Shown: positions 1-8,756 of the stretch, piece after piece
Numbering within the stretch: position 1 is the first letter of the stretch
Layout: each line of letters opens with the position of its first letter
NCBI RefSeq assembly: GCF_020662345.1
Contig: NZ_VMOA01000001.1
Span: forward strand, 124,001 to 188,000
Direction: 5' to 3'
Source of the DNA: Methylobacterium sp. W2
GTDB lineage: Bacteria; Pseudomonadota; Alphaproteobacteria; Rhizobiales; Beijerinckiaceae
Length of the DNA stretch: 64,000 nt
Program-made: the position numbers and the translations under genes
The notes under the pieces: generated by a model
Told to the model about the DNA's origin: nothing
Databases searched by the model: none
Seen by the model: only the letters and a program-made list of their open reading frames with translations

Positions 1-720
1 TGAAGCACCGGGATGGAGGAGGGAAGCCGCTACGATCAGCCCCGCCGAGAGCCGCGAGGCCGGGAGGTTGACGAGATCGTCGAGGCGGGCCGAGGCCCAG
101 CCATAGGCCTCGTGTCGGGGCGTGCGATGGCCAATCATGCTGTCGGCGGTGTTGATCGCCTTGTAGAGCGCACCTCCCGGCAGGCCGCCGATCCCGATCC
201 AGAACGCGGGCGCCACGATCCCGTCGGAGAAGTTTTCGGACAGGCTCTCGATGGCGGCGCGGCAGATGCCGGCTTCGTCGAGGCTTTCCGGGTTGCGCCC
301 GACGATCATCGCGACCTCGCGTCGTCCTCCCGCCAGCCCCTCGTCGCGGAGGCCCATGGCGACGCGAGCCACATGGTCGTGGAGGCTGCGCTGCGCCGGC
401 AGGCTTGCGCAGGCGAAGCCGAGGAGCAGCAGGGCGGGGAGATAGCCTGTGGCGGCGGCGAGCGCCGTCCCGGCGACGGACATGGCTCCGACCGTCCCCA
501 GAAGGATGAGGAGGCCGAGGATCCCGGCCGCGCGCCGCCGTCTCGCGCTGCCCGCATTGAGGGTCCGGTCGAGCCCGCCGATCAGGCTGCCGATCCAGGT
601 GACAGGATGGCCCAGCGCCCTGTAGAGCCGATCCGGATAGCCCGCCGCCGCCTCGATGGCGAGGGCGAGGCCCAGCACCACGAGCGTGTCCGGCGGATGG
701 GCGAGGGCGGTCCAGGTCAT
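1..720 (-). CDS. cobD: Adenosylcobinamide-phosphate synthase CobD/CbiB (partial, C-terminus outside window)
   Basis: The first 240 residues of a CobD/CbiB family integral membrane protein are present, and the reading frame is still open at base 1. CobD attaches the aminopropanol arm to adenosylcobyric acid in cobalamin synthesis. Visible family features are a hydrophobic N-terminus, the YPDRLYRALGHPVTWIG segment near residues 28-44, and the hallmark ESLSENFSDGIVAP at about residues 158-171. A late GHRTPRHEAYGWASARLDD segment is also present. The ATG lies 44 bp from the divergent cobC start, and the pairing of the two agrees with a shared role in making and attaching the (R)-1-amino-2-propanol phosphate arm. 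The family is clear. What cannot be seen is the last quarter of the protein. Confidence 0.93.
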   Translation of the reverse strand, partial: MTWTALAHPPDTLVVLGLALAIEAAAGYPDRLYRALGHPVTWIGSLIGGLDRTLNAGSARRRRAAGILGLLILLGTVGAMSVAGTALAAATGYLPALLLLGFACASLPAQRSLHDHVARVAMGLRDEGLAGGRREVAMIVGRNPESLDEAGICRAAIESLSENFSDGIVAPAFWIGIGGLPGGALYKAINTADSMIGHRTPRHEAYGWASARLDDLVNLPASRLSAGLIVAASLLHPGAS

Positions 721-764
721 CTGTTCGGGAATGGGGTTCGGTGCGGGAGAGTGATGGGAACGCG

Positions 765-1784
765 ATGAGCGGGACGGAGGAGGCGAGCGAGCGGGAACGG
801 CCCATCGCCCATGGGGGCGATCTCGATGCCGCCCAGGCGCTGTTCCCGCACGCCGAGCTGCCCTGGATCGACCTTTCCACCGGGATCAATCCGGTCCCGT
901 ATCCCTGTCCGCCGCTGGAGGCCAGCGCGTTCCGGCGACTTCCCTCCCGCGCCGACCTGAACGCCCTGTGCGCCGCCGCTGCCCATGCCTATGGCGTCGC
1001 CGATCCGGCCCGGATCGCGGCGGCGCCCGGCACGCAGATCCTCATCGAGACGCTGCCGCGCCAGAGGTCGCATTCGCGCGTGGCCGTGATCGGCCCCACC
1101 TATGGCGAGCACGAGGCGGCCTGGCTCCGGGGCGGCCATGCCGTGACGGTAGTGCCCGATCCGGCGCAGGCCGAGGGGGCGGACGTCGTCGTCGTCGTCA
1201 ACCCGAACAATCCCGATGGCCGGACCTGGGAGGCCTCCACGCTTCTCGACCTCGCGGGACGACTCGCCCAGCGCGGAGGCTGGCTCGTCGTGGACGAGGC
1301 CTTCATCGACCTCGAGTCGGTCGAATCCCTCGCGCCGCGAGCGAGTCCCGGTCTGGTGGTGCTGCGCTCCTTCGGCAAGACTTATGGGCTGGCCGGCATC
1401 CGCCTCGGCTTCGCTCTCACGGAATCGGCGCTCGCCCGGCGGATCGCGCAAGCGCTGGGACCCTGGGCGGTGCCGGGACCGGCGCTCGCCATCGGCCGGG
1501 CGGCGTTGTCCGATGGGGCCTGGCTGCGGGGGGCGGCCATCGCCCGTCACGCCGATGCGCTGCGCCTCGATCGGTTGCTCGCCTGCCGGGGAGGGCGCAT
1601 CGTCGGCGGCACCTGCCTGTTCCGCACGGCCGCGTTCTACGATGCGCCGGGCTTGTTTCTGCGCCTCGGCGAGGCCGGCATCTATGTCCGCCGATTCGAG
1701 GCCAACCCGCACTGGCTGCGCTTCGGCCTGCCGGCGGACAAGGGCGAATGGTGCCGCCTGTCCCGTGTCCTCAAACCCGCCTGA
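765..1784 (+). CDS. cobC: L-threonine-O-3-phosphate decarboxylase (PLP-dependent)
   Basis: This 339-aa fold-type I PLP enzyme resembles histidinol-phosphate aminotransferase and the cobalamin decarboxylase called CobC in rhizobia and CobD in Salmonella. It would make (R)-1-amino-2-propanol O-2-phosphate for the arm of cobalamin. The order LSTGINPVPYP, VNPNNPDG (about residue 145), VVDEAF and SFGKTYGLAG with the probable PLP lysine K205 supports this. The ATG at 765 is preferred over an in-frame GTG at 741 because family members start just before the HGGDL segment. The gene diverges from cobD, which supports the cobalamin role over histidine synthesis. Its stop codon is directly next to that of the convergent MFS gene. 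Confidence 0.9.
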   Translation: MSGTEEASERERPIAHGGDLDAAQALFPHAELPWIDLSTGINPVPYPCPPLEASAFRRLPSRADLNALCAAAAHAYGVADPARIAAAPGTQILIETLPRQRSHSRVAVIGPTYGEHEAAWLRGGHAVTVVPDPAQAEGADVVVVVNPNNPDGRTWEASTLLDLAGRLAQRGGWLVVDEAFIDLESVESLAPRASPGLVVLRSFGKTYGLAGIRLGFALTESALARRIAQALGPWAVPGPALAIGRAALSDGAWLRGAAIARHADALRLDRLLACRGGRIVGGTCLFRTAAFYDAPGLFLRLGEAGIYVRRFEANPHWLRFGLPADKGEWCRLSRVLKPA

Positions 1785-1793
1785 TCAGGCGGG
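1776..1793. terminator. Palindrome over two back-to-back stop codons, likely bidirectional terminator
   Basis: CCCGCCTGATCAGGCGGG is a perfect 18-bp palindrome flanked by AAA on the left and CTT on the right. It contains the TGA of cobC (1782-1784) and, directly adjacent, the TGA of the minus-strand MFS gene (1785-1787). Its position between convergent genes fits a shared terminator. It has no long T tract, and its only loop would be the central bases, so its strength is uncertain. Confidence 0.5.
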
Positions 1794-2972
1794 CTTCGTC
1801 CGCGACCGGTCGAAGATCGCCACGAGGAGGCCACCGCCCGAGAGCAGGGCGCCGACCGCGCAGACGCCGGGCCACCCCGCTATCAGGAAAGCCTGCGAGC
1901 CGGCGAAGGCCCCCAGCGCCCCGAACACGAACATCACCGTGAACAGCACGGTGTTGACCCGGCCCCTGGCGCCGGGAACGAGGGCGTAGGCTCGGGTCTG
2001 GTTGGCGATGAGCGCGCCGTTGAGGCCGATATCGATGAGAAGCACCCCGATGGCCACCGCCACCAGCGAGACCTCGCCCCCGAGCCAAAGCACGAGGAAC
2101 GAGACGAGGACGAGGGCACCGCCGGTGACGACCACCGGCCGGGCGCCCTTCCTGTCGGTGTAGCGCCCGGAGAGCGGGGCGACGAAGGCGCCGCAGACCC
2201 CGATCACCCCGAACAGGCCGGCGCCGGCGGCGGTGAGATCGAAGGGCGGGGCTTCCACTAGCAGGGCCAGGGTCACCCAGAACGCGTTGAAGCTCGCGAA
2301 CAGCAAGCCCTGCGAGAGGCTGGCGTTGCGCAGGATGGGCTGCGTCTTCACGAGATGCAGGATCGACAGCATCAGCGCGCGGTAGCGCAACGGCTTGGTC
2401 TGCTTCGTCTTCGGCAGGGTCGCGGCCGCCACGGCGGCGATGACCAGGGCCACGACAGCGGCGGCGAAGAACACCGCGCGCCAGCCGAAATGCGCGCCCA
2501 CGAAGCCGCTCACCGTCCGGGCGAGGAGGATGCCGGTGAGGAGGCCCGTCATCACCTGCCCGACCATCCGGCCGCGGCTCTCATCCGGAGCGAGTTCGGC
2601 GGCGAAGGGGACCGCCTGCTGTGCGGCCGAGGAGAGGAACCCGATGAGGAGGCAGGCGATCGTCAGGAAGGCGAGGGTCGGCGCCAGGGCGGCACCGAGG
2701 AGCGCTACGCTCAAGCCCAGCAATTGCGCCACGATGAGCGTCCGCCGCGGCCAGGCATCGCCCAGGGGCACAAGGCCGAGGATGCCGAGGCCGTAGCCCA
2801 CGAGGCATGCGGTGGGAACGAGGAGCGCGGCGCGCTCGCCGAACTCGCTCACCAGAACCGCGAGAAGGGGCTGGTTGTAGTAGATGTTGGCGACGGCGCC
2901 CCCGGCGATCAGGGTCAGGCCGAAGCGCGCCCTGGCGGTGAATCCGTGGCCGGAACCGGTATCGGGTTGCAT
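1785..2972 (-). CDS. Major facilitator superfamily (MFS) transporter
   Basis: This 395-aa inner-membrane protein has about twelve hydrophobic segments in two halves, the layout of a proton-coupled MFS exporter. The loop PLGDAWPRRTLI after the second helix matches MFS motif A, and ESRGRMVGQVMTGLL resembles the segments of YnfM/AraJ-type drug or sugar efflux proteins. ATG at 2972 was chosen. A GTG two codons upstream (2978) is equally in frame, and neither has a strong ribosome site. The substrate cannot be read from sequence. It is convergent with cobC and has no obvious partner, so a cobalamin link is not implied. Confidence 0.85.
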   Translation of the reverse strand: MQPDTGSGHGFTARARFGLTLIAGGAVANIYYNQPLLAVLVSEFGERAALLVPTACLVGYGLGILGLVPLGDAWPRRTLIVAQLLGLSVALLGAALAPTLAFLTIACLLIGFLSSAAQQAVPFAAELAPDESRGRMVGQVMTGLLTGILLARTVSGFVGAHFGWRAVFFAAAVVALVIAAVAAATLPKTKQTKPLRYRALMLSILHLVKTQPILRNASLSQGLLFASFNAFWVTLALLVEAPPFDLTAAGAGLFGVIGVCGAFVAPLSGRYTDRKGARPVVVTGGALVLVSFLVLWLGGEVSLVAVAIGVLLIDIGLNGALIANQTRAYALVPGARGRVNTVLFTVMFVFGALGAFAGSQAFLIAGWPGVCAVGALLSGGGLLVAIFDRSRTKPA

Positions 2973-3347
2973 GGTCACGCTCGCACCGGAAGGGTGCCGC
3001 CCGTCGCGCCAAGCCGATGAAGAAGCAATGGACTATTCCTCATCCGATGGGGCGGGTCCGTGGGCGACTGGATGGCCGTGCCCCCGGTTAGGGGCGGCAG
3101 CGCGCGGGAGCAACCCGCAGGCGCGCGAAATGGTCCCAGGTCGGAGAGCGGGTCGCGATGGACGGCAGCCTTCCATCGGATGCGTCGGTCCCCATATACG
3201 AATCGTTACCGGATAAAGACTTGGCGCGTCTCTGTGACGAAGTCCCACTTGGCAGGAGCCAAGTCGTTCTGCCACACTCTCGACTGTCGAGACGAGTCGA
3301 TCTTCAAATCCCGGGGACAACATCGCGTATCGACAACGGAGTTTGGA
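2973..3347. other. Intergenic region with two short hairpins
   Basis: This is the 375-bp space between the divergent MFS gene and a small conserved-looking gene. The left part is GC-rich and shows nothing. The right part is less GC-rich and holds two compact inverted repeats: ACTTGGC-AGGA-GCCAAGT at 3247-3264 and TCTCGAC-T-GTCGAGA at 3278-3292. They lie 50-100 bp upstream of the small gene at 3348 and could be 5' leader structure, an operator or a small RNA. No sigma-70 boxes stand out. Confidence 0.4.
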
Positions 3348-3542
3348 ATGCCGAATTACCGAGTCAGCTTCGCCAAGCAAATCCTCGGCGTGCCGTTCAC
3401 GATCGGATGCGTCGAGATTTCACGGGCGCGTGATCCTCGCCGGGCTCAGCGCGCGGCGGAACTTCGTTTCGCGCGCCAGCATGGGGTTGAGGATTGGCGT
3501 GAGCGGGCCGATCGTGTTGCCATTGAGGCCGCTCAAGGCTGA
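3348..3542 (+). CDS. Small hypothetical protein, 64 aa
   Basis: The 64-aa product starts MPNYRVSFAKQILG and ends RVAIEAAQG. A GGAG at about 3338-3341 sits seven bases before the ATG, a good ribosome site. The layout is a hydrophobic or beta-forming N-terminus, a charged RARDPRRAQRAAELRFAR helix, then a short WRERADRVAIE strand. From memory this resembles short rhizobial proteins of the form 'YRV-F ... A-RRFAR-HG---W---AD-VEV'. The match is a recollection, not a search. No function is known or proposed. The gene stands alone, about 220 bp before matA. Confidence 0.6.
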   Translation: MPNYRVSFAKQILGVPFTIGCVEISRARDPRRAQRAAELRFARQHGVEDWRERADRVAIEAAQG

Positions 3543-3766
3543 GATATCGGGTTATGGCCTCCGTAAGTGGGGGGGCGGACTTGGGAAAAGACGGGTTTTT
3601 AGTTCTCGCCCCGTCGACCCGTTCGTCGCGGCTGCGGCATGGTTCCACGGGTAAGGCCCTGGCTCTCGGACGCCCCCCGTCATAGACTGCAGCGCGCACG
3701 CGTTGCGTTCCGCCGGATCGGCATCTTGCGGAACCTGTGACAGGGTCAAGGAGCAGGCGGCGAGCC

Positions 3767-5173
3767 ATGGCGGCGATCTCGTTTTTCGGCGACCTGCTTC
3801 AGACTATCAGCGACCGTGGTCGCGATCTCATCGGGATCGGCCGCGGTGACCTCGCCTCGAAGGCCAATGCGCAGGAGCTCATCAAGCTCTGCGAGGATCT
3901 GATCTCCCGGCGCGGCGAGGCGTCGGGCGTGGCGCTCGCCCGCCTCATCCTGGAGCGCTACGCCAGCCTCGCGCGGGCCGAACGGCTGGTCTTCCTGCAA
4001 GGTGTCGCCATCGTCTTCGGTGCCGATCACGAGTCGGTGGACGAGGCCATCGCCGCCTACCGCCGGGACCCGAGCCGTGCCGCCCTCGGCGTGCTGCACG
4101 AGGCGGCGGAGCCGCGCAGCCAGGAGCTCATCCGTCGGCTCAACCTCGCCCGCAACGGCACCCTCGCTTTGGTGCGGATGCGGGAGGACCTCTTCGTCCT
4201 GCGCAAGGACCTGCGCGGGAACGAGGCCGACCCCGACCTCGTCGATGCCGTCGACAGCCTCGACAGCGATTTCGAGCACCTGTTCGCGTCGTGGTTCAAC
4301 CGGGGGTTCCTGGTGCTGCGCCACATCGACTGGACCACCCCGGCCCATATCCTCGAGAAGATCATTCGCTACGAGGCGGTGCACGAGATCGCGGGCTGGG
4401 ACGAGTTGCGCCGGCGTATCGAACCCACCGACCGGCGCTGCTTCGCCTTCTTCCATCCCGCTTTGCAGGACGAGCCGCTGATCTTCGTCGAGGTGGCGCT
4501 TACGGGCGGCATCGCGCCGGCCATCGCGCCGATCCTGGCGCATGGGCGCGAGCCCCTGCCCACCCAAGCCGCCACCACCGCGATTTTCTACTCGATCTCG
4601 AACTGCCAGAAGGGTCTTGCCGGCGTCACCTTCGGTAATTTCCTGATCAAGCAGGTGGTGGAGGATCTCGCCCGCGAGATCCCGAGCCTCAAGACCTTCG
4701 TCACGCTCTCGCCGGTGCCCGGCTTCTCCACCTGGCTCGACCGCGAGCGCCGCTCGGATTCCCCGCAGGGCCTGACCCGTGACGATATCGAGGCTCTGCG
4801 GGCCATCGACGAGCCGGGCTGGCACGCCGACAAGGCCAAGGCCGATGCGGTGAAGAAGGCGATGATCCCCGCCGCCGCCGCCTATTTCCTGCGGGCCAAG
4901 AACGAGCGCGGCAAGCCCCTCGACCCGGTAGCGCGGTTCCACCTTGGCAATGGCGCGCGGCTTGAGCGGCTGAACTTCCTCGGTGACGTCTCGCCCAAGG
5001 GGCTCGGCCAGTCACGCGGGCTGATGGTCAATTACCTCTATGATCTTTCTGCCATCGAGAAGAACCACGAGACCTATGCCAATCTCGGCACCGTGGCGGC
5101 ATCGAGCAGCGTGAGCCGAGAACTCAGGACCAACCTGCCGCCGATTCGCGCCGTGGCGCTGGCCGAGGCTTGA
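3767..5173 (+). CDS. matA: Malonyl-CoA decarboxylase
   Basis: The 468-aa protein belongs to the malonyl-CoA decarboxylase family, which converts malonyl-CoA to acetyl-CoA and CO2. An N-terminal helical domain (to about residue 190) is followed by the GNAT-like catalytic domain. Recognisable segments are FLVLRHIDWTTPA, the HPALQDEPLIFVEVAL stretch, FYSISNCQKGLAGVTFGNFLIK and TFVTLSPVPGFSTWL. The usual C-terminal GNGARLERLNFLGD and LMVNYLYDL are also present. AGGAG upstream supports the ATG at 3767 over a GTG at 3737. matB follows 54 bp later on the same strand, which makes this a malonate catabolic pair. Confidence 0.95.
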   Translation: MAAISFFGDLLQTISDRGRDLIGIGRGDLASKANAQELIKLCEDLISRRGEASGVALARLILERYASLARAERLVFLQGVAIVFGADHESVDEAIAAYRRDPSRAALGVLHEAAEPRSQELIRRLNLARNGTLALVRMREDLFVLRKDLRGNEADPDLVDAVDSLDSDFEHLFASWFNRGFLVLRHIDWTTPAHILEKIIRYEAVHEIAGWDELRRRIEPTDRRCFAFFHPALQDEPLIFVEVALTGGIAPAIAPILAHGREPLPTQAATTAIFYSISNCQKGLAGVTFGNFLIKQVVEDLAREIPSLKTFVTLSPVPGFSTWLDRERRSDSPQGLTRDDIEALRAIDEPGWHADKAKADAVKKAMIPAAAAYFLRAKNERGKPLDPVARFHLGNGARLERLNFLGDVSPKGLGQSRGLMVNYLYDLSAIEKNHETYANLGTVAASSSVSRELRTNLPPIRAVALAEA

Positions 5174-5181
5174 TTTCGCGG

Positions 5182-5225
5182 CGTCGTCCGGCCACGGCTG
5201 TCCGTTCGATCACGGCTGGACGACG
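5182..5225 (+). promoter_or_regulatory. Inverted repeat between matA and matB
   Basis: CGTCGTCC (5182-5189) pairs with GGACGACG (5218-5225), two bases before the matB ATG at 5228. The loop holds a direct repeat, CACGGCTG-TCCGTTCGAT-CACGGCTG. The right arm includes the only purine-rich stretch that could act as the matB ribosome site. Folding could therefore limit matB translation or couple it to matA, but this is inference. Confidence 0.3.
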
Positions 5226-5227
5226 TC

Positions 5228-6748
5228 ATGCGTAACCATCTCTTCGACCTCATCCGGGCGAGCCTGCCCGCCGATCCCGCCTCCCGGACCTTCCTCGAGA
5301 CCTGCGACGGCGCACGGATCAGCTATGCTGACATGCTCGACCGCTCGGCCGCCTATGCCTCCGCCCTGACTGCGCTCGGGGTCAAGACGGGCGATCGCGT
5401 CGCCGTCCAGGTCGAGAAGAGCGCCGAGGTGGTGTTCCTCTATCTTGGCGCCGTTCGCGCCGGCGCGGTCTTCCTGCCGCTCAACACCGCCTACACGGCC
5501 CCGGAGATCGCGTATTTCCTCTCGGATGCCGAGCCGACCCTGTTCGTTTGCGATCCCGCCCGGCTCGCCGCGCTTGAAGCGGTCGCCGTCGAAGCGAAGG
5601 TGCCCGCCCTGCGTACCCTCGATGCGGCGGGGCGCGGCAGCATGGCCGAGGCGGCGGACATGGCCGGCATCGCTTTCACGGATGTGGAGCGCGGCCCCGA
5701 CGATCTCGCGGCGATCCTCTACACGTCGGGCACCACCGGGCGCTCCAAGGGCGCCATGCTCAGCCACGACAACCTCGCCTCCAACGCTGTGACGCTGGTG
5801 AAGGCCTGGCGCTTCACCGCCGACGACGTGCTGATCCACGCCCTGCCGGTGTTTCACACCCATGGGCTGTTCGTGGCCACCAACATCGTGCTGCTCGCCG
5901 GCGCCACCGCGATCTTCCTGCCGAAATTCGATCCGAAGCAGGTCTTGCCGCTGCTGGCGCGGGCCACCGCGATGATGGGTGTTCCGACCTTCTACACCCG
6001 CCTTCTCAGGGAGCCCGGTCTGAACCCGGAGGCGGTGGCGACGATCCGCCTGTTCGTCTCCGGCTCCGCGCCGCTTCTCGCCGAGACACACCGGGAGTGG
6101 CAGGCCCGCACCGGTCACGCCATCCTCGAACGCTACGGCATGACCGAGACCAACATGAACACCTCCAACCCCTATGACGGCGAGCGCATCGCCGGCACGG
6201 TGGGTATGCCGCTTCCGGGGGTGTCGCTCAGGGTGGTCGATCCCGAGACCGGCCGGGCGTTGCCCACCGATGCGGTGGGGATGATCGAGGTGAAGGGGCC
6301 GAACGTGTTCCAGGGCTATTGGCGCATGCCCGAGAAGACGGCGGCCGAATTCAAGGCGGACGGATTCTTCATCACCGGCGATCTCGGCAAAGTCGACGAG
6401 CGCGGCTACGTCCACATCGTCGGGCGCGGCAAGGATCTCATCATCACCGGCGGCTACAACGTCTACCCGAAGGAAGTGGAGAACGAGATCGACGCGCTGC
6501 CGGGTGTGGTCGAATCCGCCGTGATCGGCCTGGCCCATGCGGATTTCGGCGAGGGCGTCACGGCCATCGTGGTCGCCCGCCCGGATGCGCCGGGAGAGCG
6601 GGAGATCCTGCAGATTCTCGAAGGGCGGCTCGCCCGCTTCAAGTGCTCCAAGCGCGTCCTCTTCGCCGACGAGTTGCCGCGCAACGCCATGGGCAAGGTG
6701 CAGAAGAACCTCCTGCGCGAGGAGCATGCCGGCCTCTACGGGGCCTGA
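5228..6748 (+). CDS. matB: Malonyl-CoA synthetase
   Basis: The 506-aa enzyme is of the acyl-CoA synthetase (ANL) superfamily. It activates malonate with ATP and CoA to malonyl-CoA, the substrate of the upstream decarboxylase. Motifs in order are the P-loop YTSGTTGRSKGAM near residue 165, ERYGMTETNMNTSNPY, TGDLGKVDERGYVHIVGR, the hinge GRGKDLIITGGYNVYP, and the C-terminal lysine in NAMGKVQKN at about residue 488. ERYGMTETNMNTSNPYDGER is typical of MatB rather than of acetyl- or long-chain enzymes. A dedicated malonate importer is not seen nearby. Confidence 0.93.
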   Translation: MRNHLFDLIRASLPADPASRTFLETCDGARISYADMLDRSAAYASALTALGVKTGDRVAVQVEKSAEVVFLYLGAVRAGAVFLPLNTAYTAPEIAYFLSDAEPTLFVCDPARLAALEAVAVEAKVPALRTLDAAGRGSMAEAADMAGIAFTDVERGPDDLAAILYTSGTTGRSKGAMLSHDNLASNAVTLVKAWRFTADDVLIHALPVFHTHGLFVATNIVLLAGATAIFLPKFDPKQVLPLLARATAMMGVPTFYTRLLREPGLNPEAVATIRLFVSGSAPLLAETHREWQARTGHAILERYGMTETNMNTSNPYDGERIAGTVGMPLPGVSLRVVDPETGRALPTDAVGMIEVKGPNVFQGYWRMPEKTAAEFKADGFFITGDLGKVDERGYVHIVGRGKDLIITGGYNVYPKEVENEIDALPGVVESAVIGLAHADFGEGVTAIVVARPDAPGEREILQILEGRLARFKCSKRVLFADELPRNAMGKVQKNLLREEHAGLYGA

Positions 6749-6835
6749 GGGCCGGGGCGACGGAACGCTTTAGCGGGACGACGGTTCTCGTCATCGAACG
6801 GCCAAGCTCGCGCCGTCTCCCTCCCGGTTGCCGTC

Positions 6836-7990
6836 ATGTCTTCGTCTCAACCTCACCAACCCGAGCCCACGGGGTCGGGCTCTGCCCAGTCCCTGGCCTG
6901 GACCCTGGCCATGGGGGCGGCCCTCGTCGCCCTGTCGCTGGCGCCCCGGTCGCGCCGCCGACCGCAGGACGAGGGCAAGCCCGTGCCGCGCCGCGACGAG
7001 GGCGCCCGCTCGCATAGTGGGCGCAGCGCCGAATGGGTGGCGGCCACGCAGGTCCATCGCGGCCGGGCGGCGGGCAGCCCCACCGAGATCACACGTGCCG
7101 GGTGGAAGGACATCGCCGTCCGCGTCTACCTGGAATTCAACAAGGACCGCGTGCTCGCTGTCGCCGCCGGGGTCACGTTCTTCACCCTGCTGTCTCTGTT
7201 TCCGGCCATCGCCGCCCTGGTCTCCTGCTACGGTCTCGTCGCCGATGTGGGCGCCATCAACGAGCACCTCTCCAGCATGCGGGGCGTACTGCCCTCCAGC
7301 GCCATCGACATCATCGGCGAGCAGGTGAAGCGGATCGCCGCCAAGGATAACGGCACCCTGGGCCTGACCTTCTTCTCCAGCCTCGTCCTCTCGCTGTGGA
7401 GCGCCAACGCCGCCATGAAGGCGATGTTCGATGCGCTCAACGTCGTCTACGAGGAGGAGGAAAAGCGCTCCTTCGTGATGCTGAACCTGCGCTCCCTGAC
7501 TTTCACCGTCGGGGCGCTGCTCTTCACCATTCTGGCGCTCACCAGCATCGTCGTGCTGCCGGTCATCTTCAATTTCTTCGGGTTCGGGCAGGGGGCGAGG
7601 CTCATCGCCCTGCTGCGCTGGCCCTTCCTCCTCGTCGTCCTGCTCGGGGGGCTCTCGCTGCTCTACCGCTATGGCCCGAGCCGGGAGCGGCCGCGCTGGC
7701 GCTGGGTCGGCACGGGCGGCGCCGTCGCCGGCCTGCTCTGGCTCGCCGCCTCGATCCTGTTCTCCTGGTACGTCGCCAGCTTCGGCAATTACAACGAGAC
7801 CTACGGCTCGCTCGGCGCGGCCATCGGCTTCATGACCTGGATCTGGATCTCCACCACGATTGTGCTCCTCGGCGCCGAGATCAACGCCGAGATGGAGCAC
7901 CAGACCGCCCGCGACACCACCACCGGCCCGGAAAAGCCCATGGGCGAGCGCGAGGCGCGGATGGCCGATACGATCGGCGCGGCGGCGTGA
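6836..7990 (+). CDS. YihY/BrkB family membrane protein
   Basis: This 384-aa protein has a charged, proline-rich N-terminus of about 85 residues followed by a YihY/BrkB domain with six hydrophobic segments. The KDRVLAVAAGVTFFTLLSLF segment and the late YNETYGSLGAAIGFMTWIWIS segment are the family signatures. The family was once annotated as ribonuclease BN, which is wrong for these membrane proteins, and the function remains unsettled. A hydrophobic stretch near residues 20-37 may be an extra membrane helix. The ribosome site before the ATG is weak. The downstream msrB is 64 bp away on the same strand. Confidence 0.88.
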   Translation: MSSSQPHQPEPTGSGSAQSLAWTLAMGAALVALSLAPRSRRRPQDEGKPVPRRDEGARSHSGRSAEWVAATQVHRGRAAGSPTEITRAGWKDIAVRVYLEFNKDRVLAVAAGVTFFTLLSLFPAIAALVSCYGLVADVGAINEHLSSMRGVLPSSAIDIIGEQVKRIAAKDNGTLGLTFFSSLVLSLWSANAAMKAMFDALNVVYEEEEKRSFVMLNLRSLTFTVGALLFTILALTSIVVLPVIFNFFGFGQGARLIALLRWPFLLVVLLGGLSLLYRYGPSRERPRWRWVGTGGAVAGLLWLAASILFSWYVASFGNYNETYGSLGAAIGFMTWIWISTTIVLLGAEINAEMEHQTARDTTTGPEKPMGEREARMADTIGAAA

Positions 7991-8054
7991 CAGGGTGCCG
8001 GATTGCCTGCGAATGCCTATCTCTCCGGAATATTCCGCAGAAACGGAGGCGATC

Positions 8055-8462
8055 ATGAGCGAGACCGAGGCAGACATTGGCCAGCGCACCGAAGCCGAGT
8101 GGCGCGAGATCCTGACGCCGGACCAGTACCGGGTCCTGCGCGAGCACGGCACGGAGCGGGCCGGGACGAGCTGCCTTAACGCCGAGAAGAGGCCCGGTAC
8201 GTTCCACTGCGCGGGCTGCGATGCGCCGCTGTTCGAGAACGCCACCAAGTTTGAATCCGGCACCGGCTGGCCGAGCTTCTTCGATCCCCTCGACGGCGCG
8301 GTGGAGACGAAGTCCGACCGCAGTCACTGGATGGTGCGGACCGAAGTGCATTGTGCCCGCTGCAAAGGTCATCTCGGCCATGTCTTCGACGATGGTCCGG
8401 CGCCGACGGGGCTGCGCTATTGCATGAACGGCATTTCACTGCGTTTTGAGCCGAATACCTGA
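8055..8462 (+). CDS. msrB: Peptide methionine-R-sulfoxide reductase MsrB
   Basis: The 135-aa cytoplasmic enzyme reduces methionine-R-sulfoxide in proteins. The full domain is present: two CxxC zinc pairs (C52/C55 and C100/C103), GTGWPSFFDP, GHLGHVFDDGP, and the catalytic cysteine C123 in GLRYCMNGISLRF. The usual consensus at the active site is RYCINSASL, so MNGI is a mild variant. The resolving cysteine found in GCGWPSF-type enzymes is absent, but an extra C40 in TSCLNAEKR could serve instead (inference). GGAGG eight bases upstream fixes the ATG at 8055. Confidence 0.95.
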   Translation: MSETEADIGQRTEAEWREILTPDQYRVLREHGTERAGTSCLNAEKRPGTFHCAGCDAPLFENATKFESGTGWPSFFDPLDGAVETKSDRSHWMVRTEVHCARCKGHLGHVFDDGPAPTGLRYCMNGISLRFEPNT

Positions 8463-8495
8463 GCCCATTGGTATGAAAGGCAAAAAATCGCGAGG

Positions 8496-8513
8496 GGCCA
8501 TACGCGTATGGCC
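8496..8513. terminator. Perfect 18-bp palindrome after msrB
   Basis: GGCCATACGCGTATGGCC starts 33 bp after the msrB stop and is followed by TTGATTT. It could be a weak intrinsic terminator or a protein-binding site. The remaining part of the 294-bp gap to the next gene shows no gene. It contains a heptamer CCCATTG on each side of the palindrome (at 8464 and about 8523). Confidence 0.4.
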
Positions 8514-8756
8514 TTGATTTAGTCCCATTGTTTCTTAGTCGAAAGACCGTGGCCTTCTGCCTTGCGCGCCCTCGGGCTCGCCAGGTGTAAGGTTGGCTTC
8601 ATTGGTACGGTCCGTGCCGCCCGGTTTCCACAGGTCGGGCGTTCCGTCGCCGCCGAAACAGGGTATGGCTACGAGTAGGGCTAGAGACTGCGCCCACGGC
8701 ACGATGCTCCCGAGGGACTGCAGCCGTGACGAGCCGATCCGGGGGGAGAAGAGTAC

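Noticed and set aside
13-768. Long plus-strand reading frame of 251 codons
   Set aside because: It is antisense to cobD, which has clear CobD/CbiB motifs. The frame is Arg/Gly/Asp-rich and unlike any family, as expected for the reverse of a GC-rich gene.
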